A stretch of DNA of 16,949 nucleotides, taken from assembly GCA_008668455.1 (NCBI GenBank), contig RQCD01000055.1, forward strand, positions 1 through 16,949. The letters are read 5' to 3'. Below are positions 7,203 to 13,189 of the stretch, piece by piece. The stretch is from Clostridia bacterium. Its GTDB lineage: Bacteria; Bacillota; Clostridia; UBA1381. Each line of letters opens with the position of its first letter. Position 1 is the first letter of the stretch. The notes under the pieces are model-generated. The model had not been told where the DNA came from. It did no database searches and worked only from the letters and a program-made list of their open reading frames with translations. The position numbers were made by a program, and so were the translations under genes.

Positions 7203-7237
7203 ATTTAACCTATTTTATTGAGCGTTAGCGGCTGCAA

Positions 7238-7441
7238 TTACATTGCGGAACCTTCTAATTCTCTTTCATGAATGATGGTCTTAATCCGAGCGATTGTTTT
7301 CTTTACGTCACCGATTCTTCTGGGATTCTCCAGCTGATTGATAGCGTTTTGAAATCTCAAGTTGAAAAGCTCCTGCTTGCATTGAGCCAGCTTTTCGGTC
7401 AATTCAGCCGAAGATAATTCTCTAAGCTCTTGTACTTTCAT
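7238..7441 (-). CDS. rpmC: 50S ribosomal protein L29
   Basis: Small helical 50S protein next to the exit tunnel, near L23, where nascent-chain factors dock. 67 residues forming two long helices: MKVQELRELSSAELTEKLAQCKQELFNLRFQNA, then QLENPRRIGDVKKTIARIKTIIHERE, the L29 signature. ATG at 7441 is 2 bp after the rplP stop; the ribosome binding site (AGGATGG) is weak and lies inside the end of rplP, so translation is probably coupled to L16. Confidence 0.96.
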   Translation of the reverse strand: MKVQELRELSSAELTEKLAQCKQELFNLRFQNAINQLENPRRIGDVKKTIARIKTIIHERELEGSAM

Positions 7442-7443
7442 TC

Positions 7444-7866
7444 TTATTCACCATCCTCTGCTTCACGTTTTACAAACTTGCACTTAACCGGCAGCTTGTG
7501 CATAGCAAGACGAAGCGCCTCACGAGCAACCTCCTCACTCACACCGCCGATTTCAAACATCACCCTTCCCGGCTTAACAACTGCAACCCAGTACTCAGGA
7601 CTTCCCTTACCGGAGCCCATTCGGGTTTCAGCCGGCTTTTGTGTGATCGGCTTATCCGGGAATATTTTGATCCAAACCTGACCGCCTCTTTTGGTGTATC
7701 TGGTCATCGCGATACGGGCAGCCTCAATCTGTCTGGAGGTGATCCAGGACGGCTCTACAGCCTGAAGACCGTATTCGCCGTTAGAAACAACGTTGCCGCG
7801 CGTTGCTTTTCCTTTCATTCTGCCGCGCATAACCTTTCTGTATTTCACTCTCTTCGGTAACAACAT
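7444..7866 (-). CDS. rplP: 50S ribosomal protein L16
   Basis: 50S protein that helps position the acceptor arms of the A- and P-site tRNAs and is needed for late maturation. 140 residues; starts MLLPKRVKYRKVMRGRMKGKATRGN, continues with ITSRQIEAARIAMTRYTKRGGQVWIKIFPDKPIT near 42-75, and has the signature RMGSGKGSPEYWVAVVKPGRV near 82-102. ATG at 7866 lies 2 bp after the rpsC stop and its GGGAGG site is inside the end of rpsC, again pointing to coupled translation. Confidence 0.98.
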   Translation of the reverse strand: MLLPKRVKYRKVMRGRMKGKATRGNVVSNGEYGLQAVEPSWITSRQIEAARIAMTRYTKRGGQVWIKIFPDKPITQKPAETRMGSGKGSPEYWVAVVKPGRVMFEIGGVSEEVAREALRLAMHKLPVKCKFVKREAEDGE

Positions 7867-7868
7867 GA

Positions 7869-8573
7869 TTATCTGCCTCCCTTCGGTCTTCTATCGCGTC
7901 TTTCGCGTCTTTCCGGCTTCTCTGTACGCTCCGCTCTTGCAGAATCACGCAGAACCTCGCCCTTATAGATCCAAACCTTAACGCCGATGATACCATAGGT
8001 TGTTGCAGCTTCTGCAAAGCCATAGTCGATATCTGCCCTTAAGGTCTGCAGAGGAATTGTACCCTCATGATATTGCTCTGTTCTTGCAATTTCAGCGCCG
8101 CCAACACGTCCGGAAACGCTTGTCTTAATACCCTTGATGCCAAGTCTCATTGCTCTGCCCATCACCTGCTTCATAGCGCGGCGGAAGGAAATTCTTCTTT
8201 CGAGCTGTGCGGCAATGTTCTCTGCAACGAGCTGTGCATTGGTATCCGGCTGCTTTACTTCCATAATGTTGATATTGACGCCCTTTTTGGTCATCTTCTC
8301 AAGCTGAACCTTTAATTTGTCGATTTCAGCGCCTGCTTTACCGATGATGATACCCGGCTTTGATGCGTGAATGGTAACAAAAATCTTATTTTGCTTACGT
8401 TCAATGACAATCTTTGCGATTCCTGCGTCAAAACAAGCCTTCTTGACAAACTTTCTGATATTATAATCTTCAACCAACTGGTCTCCGAAGTCTTTTTTAC
8501 CTGCAATCCACTTAGAATCCCAGTCCTTAATAACACCGACTCTAAGACCGTGCGGATTTACTTTTTGTCCCAT
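7869..8573 (-). CDS. rpsC: 30S ribosomal protein S3
   Basis: 30S head protein at the mRNA entry channel, with helicase-like function together with S4 and S5. 234 residues: N-terminal MGQKVNPHGLRVGVIKDWDSKW, a type II KH domain at about 39-108 with the GxxG loop GIIIGKAG at 74-81, and the C-terminal S3 domain with GIKGIKTSVSGRVGGAEIARTEQYHEGTIPLQTLRADIDYG. The last 25 or so residues are a strongly charged tail rich in Arg, Glu and Lys (ERTEKPERRERRDRRPKGGR), typical of Bacillota. ATG at 8573 follows AAGGAGGT. It is 21 bp after rplV. Confidence 0.98.
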   Translation of the reverse strand: MGQKVNPHGLRVGVIKDWDSKWIAGKKDFGDQLVEDYNIRKFVKKACFDAGIAKIVIERKQNKIFVTIHASKPGIIIGKAGAEIDKLKVQLEKMTKKGVNINIMEVKQPDTNAQLVAENIAAQLERRISFRRAMKQVMGRAMRLGIKGIKTSVSGRVGGAEIARTEQYHEGTIPLQTLRADIDYGFAEAATTYGIIGVKVWIYKGEVLRDSARAERTEKPERRERRDRRPKGGR

Positions 8574-8594
8574 AGGAATTACCTCCTTTTTCGA

Positions 8595-8930
8595 TTATTC
8601 TTTTTCCTTTAATACTAAAGTAATATGGCTGGTTCTCTTCAGGATTCTGAATGCTCTGCCCTGTGCTCTCGGCTGAACTCTCTTAAGAGTCGGACCTTGC
8701 ATTGCAAAGCACTCTGATACATATAAATTGTTTACATCCATATTATGATTATTTTCTGCGTTTGCAATTGCAGACGCTAACAGCTTCTCCAAATATTCGC
8801 TTGCAGCTTTTGGTGTATTCTTTAAGATACCCATAGCAACACCCACCGGCTTATTTCTGATCAAATCAAGAACAATTTTCACCTTTCTGGGAGAAATACG
8901 GGCATATCTTAAACTTGCGCGTGCTTCCAT
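8595..8930 (-). CDS. rplV: 50S ribosomal protein L22
   Basis: 50S protein whose long beta hairpin lines the nascent-peptide exit tunnel; changes in this loop are known to cause macrolide resistance. 111 residues: MEARASLRYARISPRKVKIVLDLIRNK at the N-terminus, and the tunnel hairpin around 78-98 (MQGPTLKRVQPRAQGRAFRILKRTSHI). The tunnel loop looks ordinary. A longer frame could begin at TTG 8963, but the AAAGGAGGAA site lies between it and the ATG at 8930, which matches family N-termini and was chosen. It lies 44 bp after rpsS. Confidence 0.97.
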   Translation of the reverse strand: MEARASLRYARISPRKVKIVLDLIRNKPVGVAMGILKNTPKAASEYLEKLLASAIANAENNHNMDVNNLYVSECFAMQGPTLKRVQPRAQGRAFRILKRTSHITLVLKEKE

Positions 8931-8974
8931 GTATGGATTCCTCCTTTCAACATCTATCCTCAAAAAACTATACC

Positions 8975-9247
8975 TTATCTGGATGTCTTTGCGCCGGCGT
9001 GACCTCTGTAGGTTCTTGTCGGAGCAAACTCGCCCAGTCTGTGTCCAACCATGTCCTCGCTGATAAATACAGGAACATGCTTTCTGCCGTCATGAACAGC
9101 AATTGTGTGACCAACCATTTCCGGGAAAATCGTTGAAGCTCTTGACCAGGTTTTGATAACCTTTTTCTCGTTTGCAGCGTTCATAGCGTCGATTCTGCTC
9201 ATCAAGCGTTCTTCCACGAAAGGTCCTTTTTTCAGTGATCTGCTCAT
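8975..9247 (-). CDS. rpsS: 30S ribosomal protein S19
   Basis: 30S head protein forming a complex with S13 and contacting the A-site finger of 23S rRNA. 90 residues, starting MSRSLKKGPFVEERLMSRIDAMN, with the signature TIAVHDGRKHVPVFISEDMVGHRLGEFAPTRTYRGH near 48-83. Length is normal. ATG at 9247 follows AAAGGAGGAA. It is 32 bp after rplB and 44 bp before rplV, in the universal L2-S19-L22 order. Confidence 0.98.
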   Translation of the reverse strand: MSRSLKKGPFVEERLMSRIDAMNAANEKKVIKTWSRASTIFPEMVGHTIAVHDGRKHVPVFISEDMVGHRLGEFAPTRTYRGHAGAKTSR

Positions 9248-9279
9248 TCTTATTTCCTCCTTTCGGAACTATCAAATCC

Positions 9280-10113
9280 TTATTTCGAGTTTCTTCTCTT
9301 AACGATAAACTTATCGGTCTTGTTCTTTTTCTTTCTGGTCTTATAACCCAGTGCAGGCTTACCCCACGGAGTTACAGGAGCAGGACGACCGATCGGAGAT
9401 TTACCTTCACCACCGCCGTGCGGATGGTCGTTCGGGTTCATAACAACACCGCGGACAGTCGGTCTCCAGCCCATGTGACGTTTTCTTCCGGCTTTACCGA
9501 TGGAAACGTTCTCATGCTGCTGATTGCCAACGATACCAATGGTTGCTCTACAATCCATACGAATCATACGAACCTCGCCGGACGGCAGACGAACCTGTGC
9601 ATAGTCGCCTTCCTTTGCCATCAGCTGAGCGGAGTTACCGGCAGAACGAACCAGCTGACCGCCCTTGCCCGGATAAAGCTCAATGTTATGAATCATGGTA
9701 CCAACCGGAATGTCCTTAATGAATAATGCATTACCCGGCTTAATATCTGCGCCTGTTCCGGATACAACAACGTCTCCGTCTGTCAGACCCATCGGTGCGA
9801 TGATATAGGATTTTGTTCCGTCCTCGTACTGTAAGAGAGCGATATTTGCGCTTCTGTTCGGATCGTACTCGATACCGATGACAGTTGCGTTCATACCATC
9901 CTTATTTCTCTTAAAATCAATTACTCTATACTTCTGTCTGTTTCCGCCGCCTCTGTGACGAACAGTGATTCTGCCGTATGAGTTTCTTCCTGCATGCTTA
10001 TTTAAAGATTCTAACAGAGAACGCTCCGGAGTCTTTTTCGTGATTTCCGCAAAGTCCGAAACAGTCATAAATCTTCTTGCAGGAGAAGTCGGCTTAAATT
10101 TTCTGATAGCCAT
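9280..10113 (-). CDS. rplB: 50S ribosomal protein L2
   Basis: Primary 23S rRNA-binding protein needed for peptidyl-transferase activity and subunit association. 277 residues: MAIRKFKPTSPARRFMTVSDF at the N-terminus, an OB-fold domain (about 60-130), an SH3-like domain (about 130-200), and the highly conserved C-terminus MNPNDHPHGGGEGKSPIGRPAPVTPWGKPALGYKTRKKKN, with the functional histidine of the HPHGGGEG motif. A frame could start at GTG 10122, but that GTG belongs to the AAGGAGTG ribosome binding site; ATG at 10113 is the start. It is 55 bp after rplW. Confidence 0.98.
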   Translation of the reverse strand: MAIRKFKPTSPARRFMTVSDFAEITKKTPERSLLESLNKHAGRNSYGRITVRHRGGGNRQKYRVIDFKRNKDGMNATVIGIEYDPNRSANIALLQYEDGTKSYIIAPMGLTDGDVVVSGTGADIKPGNALFIKDIPVGTMIHNIELYPGKGGQLVRSAGNSAQLMAKEGDYAQVRLPSGEVRMIRMDCRATIGIVGNQQHENVSIGKAGRKRHMGWRPTVRGVVMNPNDHPHGGGEGKSPIGRPAPVTPWGKPALGYKTRKKKNKTDKFIVKRRNSK

Positions 10114-10140
10114 TATTTTCACTCCTTATCTGAATTTATC

Positions 10141-10154
10141 GTGTCAGATGACAC
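10141..10154 (-). repeat. Intergenic hairpin between rplW and rplB
   Basis: GTGTCA-TC-TGACAC is a perfect palindrome (5-6 bp stem) in the 55-bp gap, about 15 bases before the rplB ribosome binding site. No U-run follows, so it is not a terminator. It may be a processing site or mRNA-stabilising hairpin, or it may have no function. Confidence 0.35.
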
Positions 10155-10168
10155 ATAAGTGCAGGCGA

Positions 10169-10474
10169 TTACATCTCAAAGAATTCAATCGTCTTGCTTT
10201 CGGGCTTTAATGTTACGATTGCTTTCTTCCAGGAAGCTCTGCGGCCCTCGTATCTGCCCATTCTCTTCATCTTACCCATCACGCGCATCGTGTTGACATC
10301 TGCAACCTGAACGCCGAAGATTTCTTCAACAGCCTTCTTGATTTCAATCTTATTTGCGTCAACAGCTACTTCAAATGTGTATTTGTTGATTTGCTTGCCG
10401 CTCTTATCGAATACCGGCTCCATGCTGCGCTCGGAGATGATTGGTTTTCTGATGATATCGTGTGCGTATGTCAT
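10169..10474 (-). CDS. rplW: 50S ribosomal protein L23
   Basis: 50S protein at the tunnel exit, the docking point for trigger factor and SRP in bacteria. 101 residues, MTYAHDIIRKPIISERSMEPV at the start, the YTFEVAVDANKIEIKKAVEEIFGVQVADVNT core near 32-62, and GKMKRMGRYEGRRASWKKAIVTL. Its ATG shares one base with the TAA stop of rplD (TAATG), so translation is coupled. A frame starting at TTG 10480 is less likely because AGGAGGT at 10 nt fits the ATG. Confidence 0.97.
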   Translation of the reverse strand: MTYAHDIIRKPIISERSMEPVFDKSGKQINKYTFEVAVDANKIEIKKAVEEIFGVQVADVNTMRVMGKMKRMGRYEGRRASWKKAIVTLKPESKTIEFFEM

Positions 10475-11097
10475 TAGCAAAGCACCTCCTCAATCTTGGC
10501 AATTGCCTCTTTCGACACAACGAATTTGTCGTGTTTCAAAATTTCATAGGTGTTTAAAGTACCTACATATGTCGGAGTAACACCCTTAATATTTCTTGCA
10601 GATTTATAGATGTTTTCATCACATTCTGCAGTTACAATCAATGCCTTTGTGTTAATATCCAAAGCCTTTAACATCTTTGCAATCTTTGCGGTTTTGATTT
10701 CGTCCATCTTTAAATCCTCGATTACAAAAATCTCATAAGCCTCATACTTTGCAGAAAGAGCAGATTTCAGAGCGATCTTTTTGATCTTCTTATTAATGCT
10801 ATATCTGTAATCGCGCGGCTTAGGTCCTAACGCAACACCACCGCCTGTCCATTGCGGAGCACGGATACTGCCCTGTCTTGCACGGCCTGTACCCTTCTGA
10901 CGCCAAGGCTTAATACCGCCGCCGCGTACTTCTGTACGGGTCTGTGTGCTCTGTGTGCCCTGTCTCTGGTTTGCCAGATAATTGGTAACCACCTGATGCA
11001 GCACAGCCTTATTCACTTCTGCTGCAAAAACCGTCTCGCTTACTTCCATCGTTCCGACTTTTGCGCCTTCCATGTTATATACAGCTACTGTTGGCAT
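10474..11097 (-). CDS. rplD: 50S ribosomal protein L4
   Basis: 50S protein with a globular domain on the surface and a long loop reaching into the exit tunnel. In E. coli L4 also represses the S10 operon by acting on its leader RNA; whether it does so here is unknown. 207 residues. The tunnel loop is at about 57-92 (RGGGIKPWRQKGTGRARQGSIRAPQWTGGGVALGPKPR), and it looks ordinary. ATG at 11097 follows AAAGGAGGAA. It lies 26 bp after rplC and overlaps rplW by one base. Confidence 0.98.
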   Translation of the reverse strand: MPTVAVYNMEGAKVGTMEVSETVFAAEVNKAVLHQVVTNYLANQRQGTQSTQTRTEVRGGGIKPWRQKGTGRARQGSIRAPQWTGGGVALGPKPRDYRYSINKKIKKIALKSALSAKYEAYEIFVIEDLKMDEIKTAKIAKMLKALDINTKALIVTAECDENIYKSARNIKGVTPTYVGTLNTYEILKHDKFVVSKEAIAKIEEVLC

Positions 11098-11123
11098 AGT
11101 TTATTCCTCCTTTCCTATTCCTC

Positions 11124-11753
11124 TCACGCTTTAATGCTGTCTCTTAATGTAACAAGTCCGCCCTTGTTGCCCGGTACTGCGCCCTTGATCAGAATCAAAT
11201 TCTGCTCAGCGTCTACCTTAACAACCTCAAGGTTCTGAACGGTTACTCTGACAACGCCCATATGACCAGGGAGCTTCTTTCCCTTCATAACACGACCCGG
11301 GTTTGAGCAAGCGCCCATTGAACCTGAGCCTCTGTGATAGCCTGAACCGTGAGCCATAGGACCTCTATGCAATCCCCATCTCTTCATCGGGCCGGCAAAG
11401 CCTTTACCCTTGCTGATACCGGTTACATCAATTTTTTCTCCGGCTTCAAATGTGTCTGCCTTGATTTCGTCGCCGACATTCAGCGCCTGGCAATCGTCGA
11501 GTCTAAATTCTCTCAAGTACTTCTTTGCCGCAACATCAGCCTTTGCAAACTGACCCTTCTGCGGTTTGTTCATGCTCTTTTCGCGAATATCGCCGAAACC
11601 AACCTGAACAGCCTCATAGCCGTCGTTTTCCATTGTTTTCTTTTGCACAACCACACAAGGTCCTGCTGCAACAACGGTAACCGGAATTACTTTTCCGTCT
11701 GCATCAAAGATTTGGGTCATTCCAAGCTTTGTGCCTAAAATTGCTTTTTTCAT
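11124..11753 (-). CDS. rplC: 50S ribosomal protein L3
   Basis: Early 50S assembly protein whose extended loop reaches close to the peptidyl-transferase centre. 209 residues, starting MKKAILGTKLGMTQIFDADGKVIPVTVV. The extended loop is at about 120-160 (GPMKRWGLHRGPMAHGSGYHRGSGSMGACSNPGRVMKGKKLPGHMG). An upstream in-frame ATG at 11762 overlaps the AAAGGA ribosome binding site directly; the ATG at 11753, 8 nt downstream of it, fits the site and the family N-terminus. A 99-bp gap with two hairpins separates it from rpsJ. Confidence 0.97.
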   Translation of the reverse strand: MKKAILGTKLGMTQIFDADGKVIPVTVVAAGPCVVVQKKTMENDGYEAVQVGFGDIREKSMNKPQKGQFAKADVAAKKYLREFRLDDCQALNVGDEIKADTFEAGEKIDVTGISKGKGFAGPMKRWGLHRGPMAHGSGYHRGSGSMGACSNPGRVMKGKKLPGHMGVVRVTVQNLEVVKVDAEQNLILIKGAVPGNKGGLVTLRDSIKA

Positions 11754-11780
11754 TTTGTTCATCCTTTCTAACAGTTATTG

Positions 11781-11835
11781 GTTCCCACAAAAAGCAAACG
11801 GGAACATTGACCTGCATCATAACCGCAAGCGGTTA
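11781..11835 (-). repeat. Two small hairpins in the rpsJ-rplC gap
   Basis: In transcript order, the first stem is TAACCGC/GCGGTTA (11820-11835), a 7-bp palindrome with a 2-base loop. The second is GTTCCC/GGGAAC (arms 11800-11805 and 11781-11786) with a 13-base loop. Neither is followed by a U-run, so neither looks like a terminator. They sit before the rplC ribosome binding site and could be processing or stability elements. Confidence 0.35.
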
Positions 11836-11852
11836 CTGCCATTTTTTCGGAC

Positions 11853-12167
11853 TTACTTCTGGATTACGTTGATTTCAACGCCTGCCGGCAAGTCCAGCTT
11901 GATTAACGCTTCCATGGTTTTTGCACCCGGAACAACAATGTCAATCAGTCTTTTGTGAGTTCTTCTTTCGAACTGCTCACGCGAATCCTTGTACTTATGA
12001 ACCGCTCTCAAGATGGTGATAACCTCTTTGTCGGTCGGCAGAGGAATCGGGCCTGATACCTTTGCGCCGGTTCTCTTTGCAATCTCAACAATCTTCTCTG
12101 CGGATTGGTCTAAGACTGCATGGTCATAAGCTTTCAGCTTGATTCTGATTTTCTGATTTGCTGCCAT
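11853..12167 (-). CDS. rpsJ: 30S ribosomal protein S10 (NusE)
   Basis: 30S head protein that also acts as NusE, a partner of NusB and NusG in transcription antitermination. 104 residues: MAANQKIRIKLKAYDHAVLDQSAEKIVEIAKRTGAKVSGPIPLPTDKEVITILRAVHKYKDSREQFERRTHKRLIDIV, the standard S10 sequence. A longer frame could start at GTG 12257, adding 30 residues, but the ATG at 12167 is preceded by GTAGGAGGG at a normal distance and gives the family length. It is the first gene of the S10-spc operon, 431 bp downstream of the predicted promoter. Confidence 0.98.
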   Translation of the reverse strand: MAANQKIRIKLKAYDHAVLDQSAEKIVEIAKRTGAKVSGPIPLPTDKEVITILRAVHKYKDSREQFERRTHKRLIDIVVPGAKTMEALIKLDLPAGVEINVIQK

Positions 12168-12247
12168 ACTTTTCCCTCCTACATCGTGATTTTTCGTAAA
12201 GAGCGTCTTTTTTGCTCCTGATTGGGCTTTCGCCCCGCCATGCGGCA

Positions 12248-12263
12248 AATCGGACACCCTCCA
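12248..12263 (-). repeat. Direct repeat copy 2 in the S10 leader
   Basis: TGGAGGGTGTCCGATT on the transcript strand, matching 14 of 16 bases of the copy at 12515-12530 about 267 nt upstream. Both are followed within about 20 nt by CATG and a GGGCGA stretch. It could be a repeated protein-binding site or an old duplication. Confidence 0.4.
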
Positions 12264-12334
12264 TCATTGTGTTGTTTCCTGCACGACAGCTCGTTTTCGT
12301 GTAAACACACCGCCGGGTGTTTCTATCCACCCTC

Positions 12335-12370
12335 AAAATAAAACCCGAATTGCATATTCTGCATTCCGGG
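12335..12370 (-). terminator. Attenuator-like intrinsic terminator inside the S10 leader
   Basis: Transcript strand: 11-base arms CCCGGAATGCA (12360-12370) and TGCAATTCGGG (12344-12354) pair with one mismatch and one G-U, leaving a 5-base loop. The stem is followed directly by TTTTATTTT. It lies about 220 nt into the transcript and about 170 nt before rpsJ, so it would act as an attenuator rather than as an end of operon. An upstream copy of TGCAATT (within 12482-12491) could pair with the 5' arm as an antiterminator. Confidence 0.6.
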
Positions 12371-12514
12371 TAGTCAGTTTTCGCCGCATTTTCCGCACAA
12401 AAAAGCCATTCCTTTGGAAACTCCGCAGGAATCTGCACGCACAAAAACGGGCATACGCCCAGTGCGCTTTTGCGAAAAAATCAATTGCAGCGTGACCTGT
12501 CGCCCGGTTTCATG

Positions 12515-12530
12515 AATCGGACATTCTCCA
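12515..12530 (-). repeat. Direct repeat copy 1 in the S10 leader
   Basis: TGGAGAATGTCCGATT on the transcript strand, 14 of 16 identical to 12248-12263. It is located about 60 nt after the predicted transcription start, just downstream of the early hairpin. Confidence 0.4.
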
Positions 12531-12533
12531 CGG

Positions 12534-12555
12534 AAAAACCGGACGTATCAGTCCG
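12534..12555 (-). terminator. Weak terminator-like hairpin early in the S10 leader
   Basis: CGGAC (12551-12555) pairs with GTCCG (12540-12544) around a 6-base loop, followed closely by five U residues at 12534-12538. A 5-bp stem is marginal for termination, so it may be a pause site or chance. Confidence 0.3.
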
Positions 12556-12597
12556 CAACCTCCCGCTTCCTCGTTTGTCAAGTGTCACAACATTATT

Positions 12598-12626
12598 ATT
12601 ATACCCAATTTTTAAGACAATTGCAA
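12598..12626 (-). promoter_or_regulatory. Promoter of the S10-spc operon
   Basis: TTGCAA (12621-12626) and a perfect TATAAT (12598-12603) with a 17-bp spacer, sigma-A type, pointing toward rpsJ. The predicted start is near 12591. The sequence just upstream (about 12640-12690) is very AT-rich with A and T runs, consistent with an UP element as in other strong ribosomal promoters. It is the only good promoter between the rnpB terminator and rpsJ. Confidence 0.8.
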
Positions 12627-12759
12627 GCTTTTCGGGCAATTTCTTTAAAAAAATATATTACAAACTTTTAATTTATTTTTTTATTTATTTTGGTGATTCT
12701 GACATCCTTAAAAATTATCCGCAACATCTTGTGGTTTTCCTGCAAATAGAACGCTATAT
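12627..12759. other. AT-rich spacer between rnpB terminator and S10 promoter
   Basis: No gene is visible. The part nearest the promoter has long A and T tracts that may act as an UP element. The plus-strand open frame crossing this region (12470-12787) has no ribosome binding site and reads through two regulatory regions, so I treat it as noise. Confidence 0.6.
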
Positions 12760-12800
12760 AAAGAAAAACTGCTGTTTCGGATGCTGAAACAACAGTTTTC
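12760..12800 (-). terminator. Intrinsic terminator after rnpB
   Basis: AAACTGTTGTTTC (12786-12798) and GAAACAGCAGTTT (12766-12778) form a 13-bp stem with a single G-U pair and a 7-base loop, followed by a U-rich tail (TTCTTT). It begins about 12 nt after the end of the RNase P RNA and separates it from the S10 operon. Confidence 0.9.
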
Positions 12801-12811
12801 AGTTCAAATTT

Positions 12812-13143
12812 ATGAGCAAGCAATAAGCCGGGTTCTGTATTAGACGATTATCTATCTGTGGCAAAGAATTGCTTCTTTGCTCAAGCCATCAGTTCAGAAG
12901 CTGCCGAGCAGGCTTATGTTCTCGGTTGATGTTGCTCCGGATGGGGATTACACGAGGGAGATGTCTCCATTCCCCCTGTGAGCTCTAACCTCACATTTTC
13001 ACACTTCCCCTAAACGGTCGTTTCTTTTCTGCTGCACTCTCCTTGGAGTCGCCTCCACCGGCCGTTAGCCGGCATCCCTGCTCTCTGGAGCCCGGACTTT
13101 CCTCACGCATATCGCTATGCCCGCAATCGTCTCGCTTACTCAT
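12812..13143 (-). ncRNA. rnpB: RNase P RNA, bacterial type A
   Basis: Catalytic RNA of RNase P, which with the RnpA protein cuts the 5' leader from pre-tRNAs. The conserved 5' block GAGGAAAGTCCGGGCTCC (around 13090-13109) and the 3' block ACAGAACCCGGCTTAT (around 12824-12840), which form the P4 core, are both present. The ends pair as helix P1: AUGAGUAAGC at 13134-13143 with GCUUGCUCAU at 12812-12821, ten pairs with one G-U. The AGGG-GCCGGCTAACGGCCGGT region fits the type A (ancestral) layout, as expected for Clostridia and unlike the type B RNA of Bacilli. Length is about 332 nt. It has its own promoter and terminator. The exact ends are inferred from P1 pairing. Confidence 0.95.
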
Positions 13144-13150
13144 GATTTGT

Positions 13151-13179
13151 ATTGTAACATAAATTACTCAAAATGTCAA
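13151..13179 (-). promoter_or_regulatory. Promoter of rnpB
   Basis: Consensus TTGACA (13174-13179), 17-bp spacer, TACAAT (13151-13156), with a TG one base before the -10 (extended -10). The predicted start near 13143 coincides with the first base of helix P1 of the RNase P RNA, which supports both calls. It lies directly after the prfA stop, with no terminator between. Confidence 0.9.
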
Positions 13180-13189
13180 TCATGCATTC

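Larger units (their letters stand above)
12168..12591 (-). promoter_or_regulatory. Long leader of the S10 operon
   Basis: About 424 nt between the predicted transcription start near 12591 and the rpsJ ATG, without a convincing gene. It contains several hairpins: a terminator-like one at 12335-12370, an early one at 12534-12555, GGGC-GTAT-GCCC at 12449-12460, which may be enclosed by a GCGCAC/GTGCGT stem, and GGGC-GAAA-GCCC at 12224-12235. A 16-nt element occurs twice (12515-12530 and 12248-12263). In E. coli the S10 leader is controlled by L4; I do not recognise this leader as a named family. Its length and the hairpins suggest feedback control by attenuation, which is inference. Confidence 0.6.

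Noticed and set aside
9235..9726. 163-codon plus-strand open frame opposite rplB
   Set aside because: Antisense of a highly conserved L2 gene; no domain and no start signal.
12168..12257. 30-residue N-terminal extension of S10
   Set aside because: The GTG start has no properly spaced ribosome binding site, while the ATG at 12167 has GTAGGAGGG and gives the normal S10 length.
12124..12444. Minus-strand 106-codon open frame with four cysteines in the S10 leader
   Set aside because: It begins with TTG without a ribosome binding site, crosses the attenuator-like hairpin and overlaps rpsJ out of frame; the cysteine spacing does not match a family I know.
12449..12460. GGGC-GTAT-GCCC hairpin followed by five U as a third leader terminator
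   Set aside because: The stem is only 4-5 bp, and the U-run is better explained as a bulge inside the longer GCGCAC/GTGCGT stem.
12576..12581. TTGACA just downstream of the S10 promoter
   Set aside because: A perfect -35 hexamer, but no -10-like sequence at 16-18 bp, where the DNA is GC-rich.
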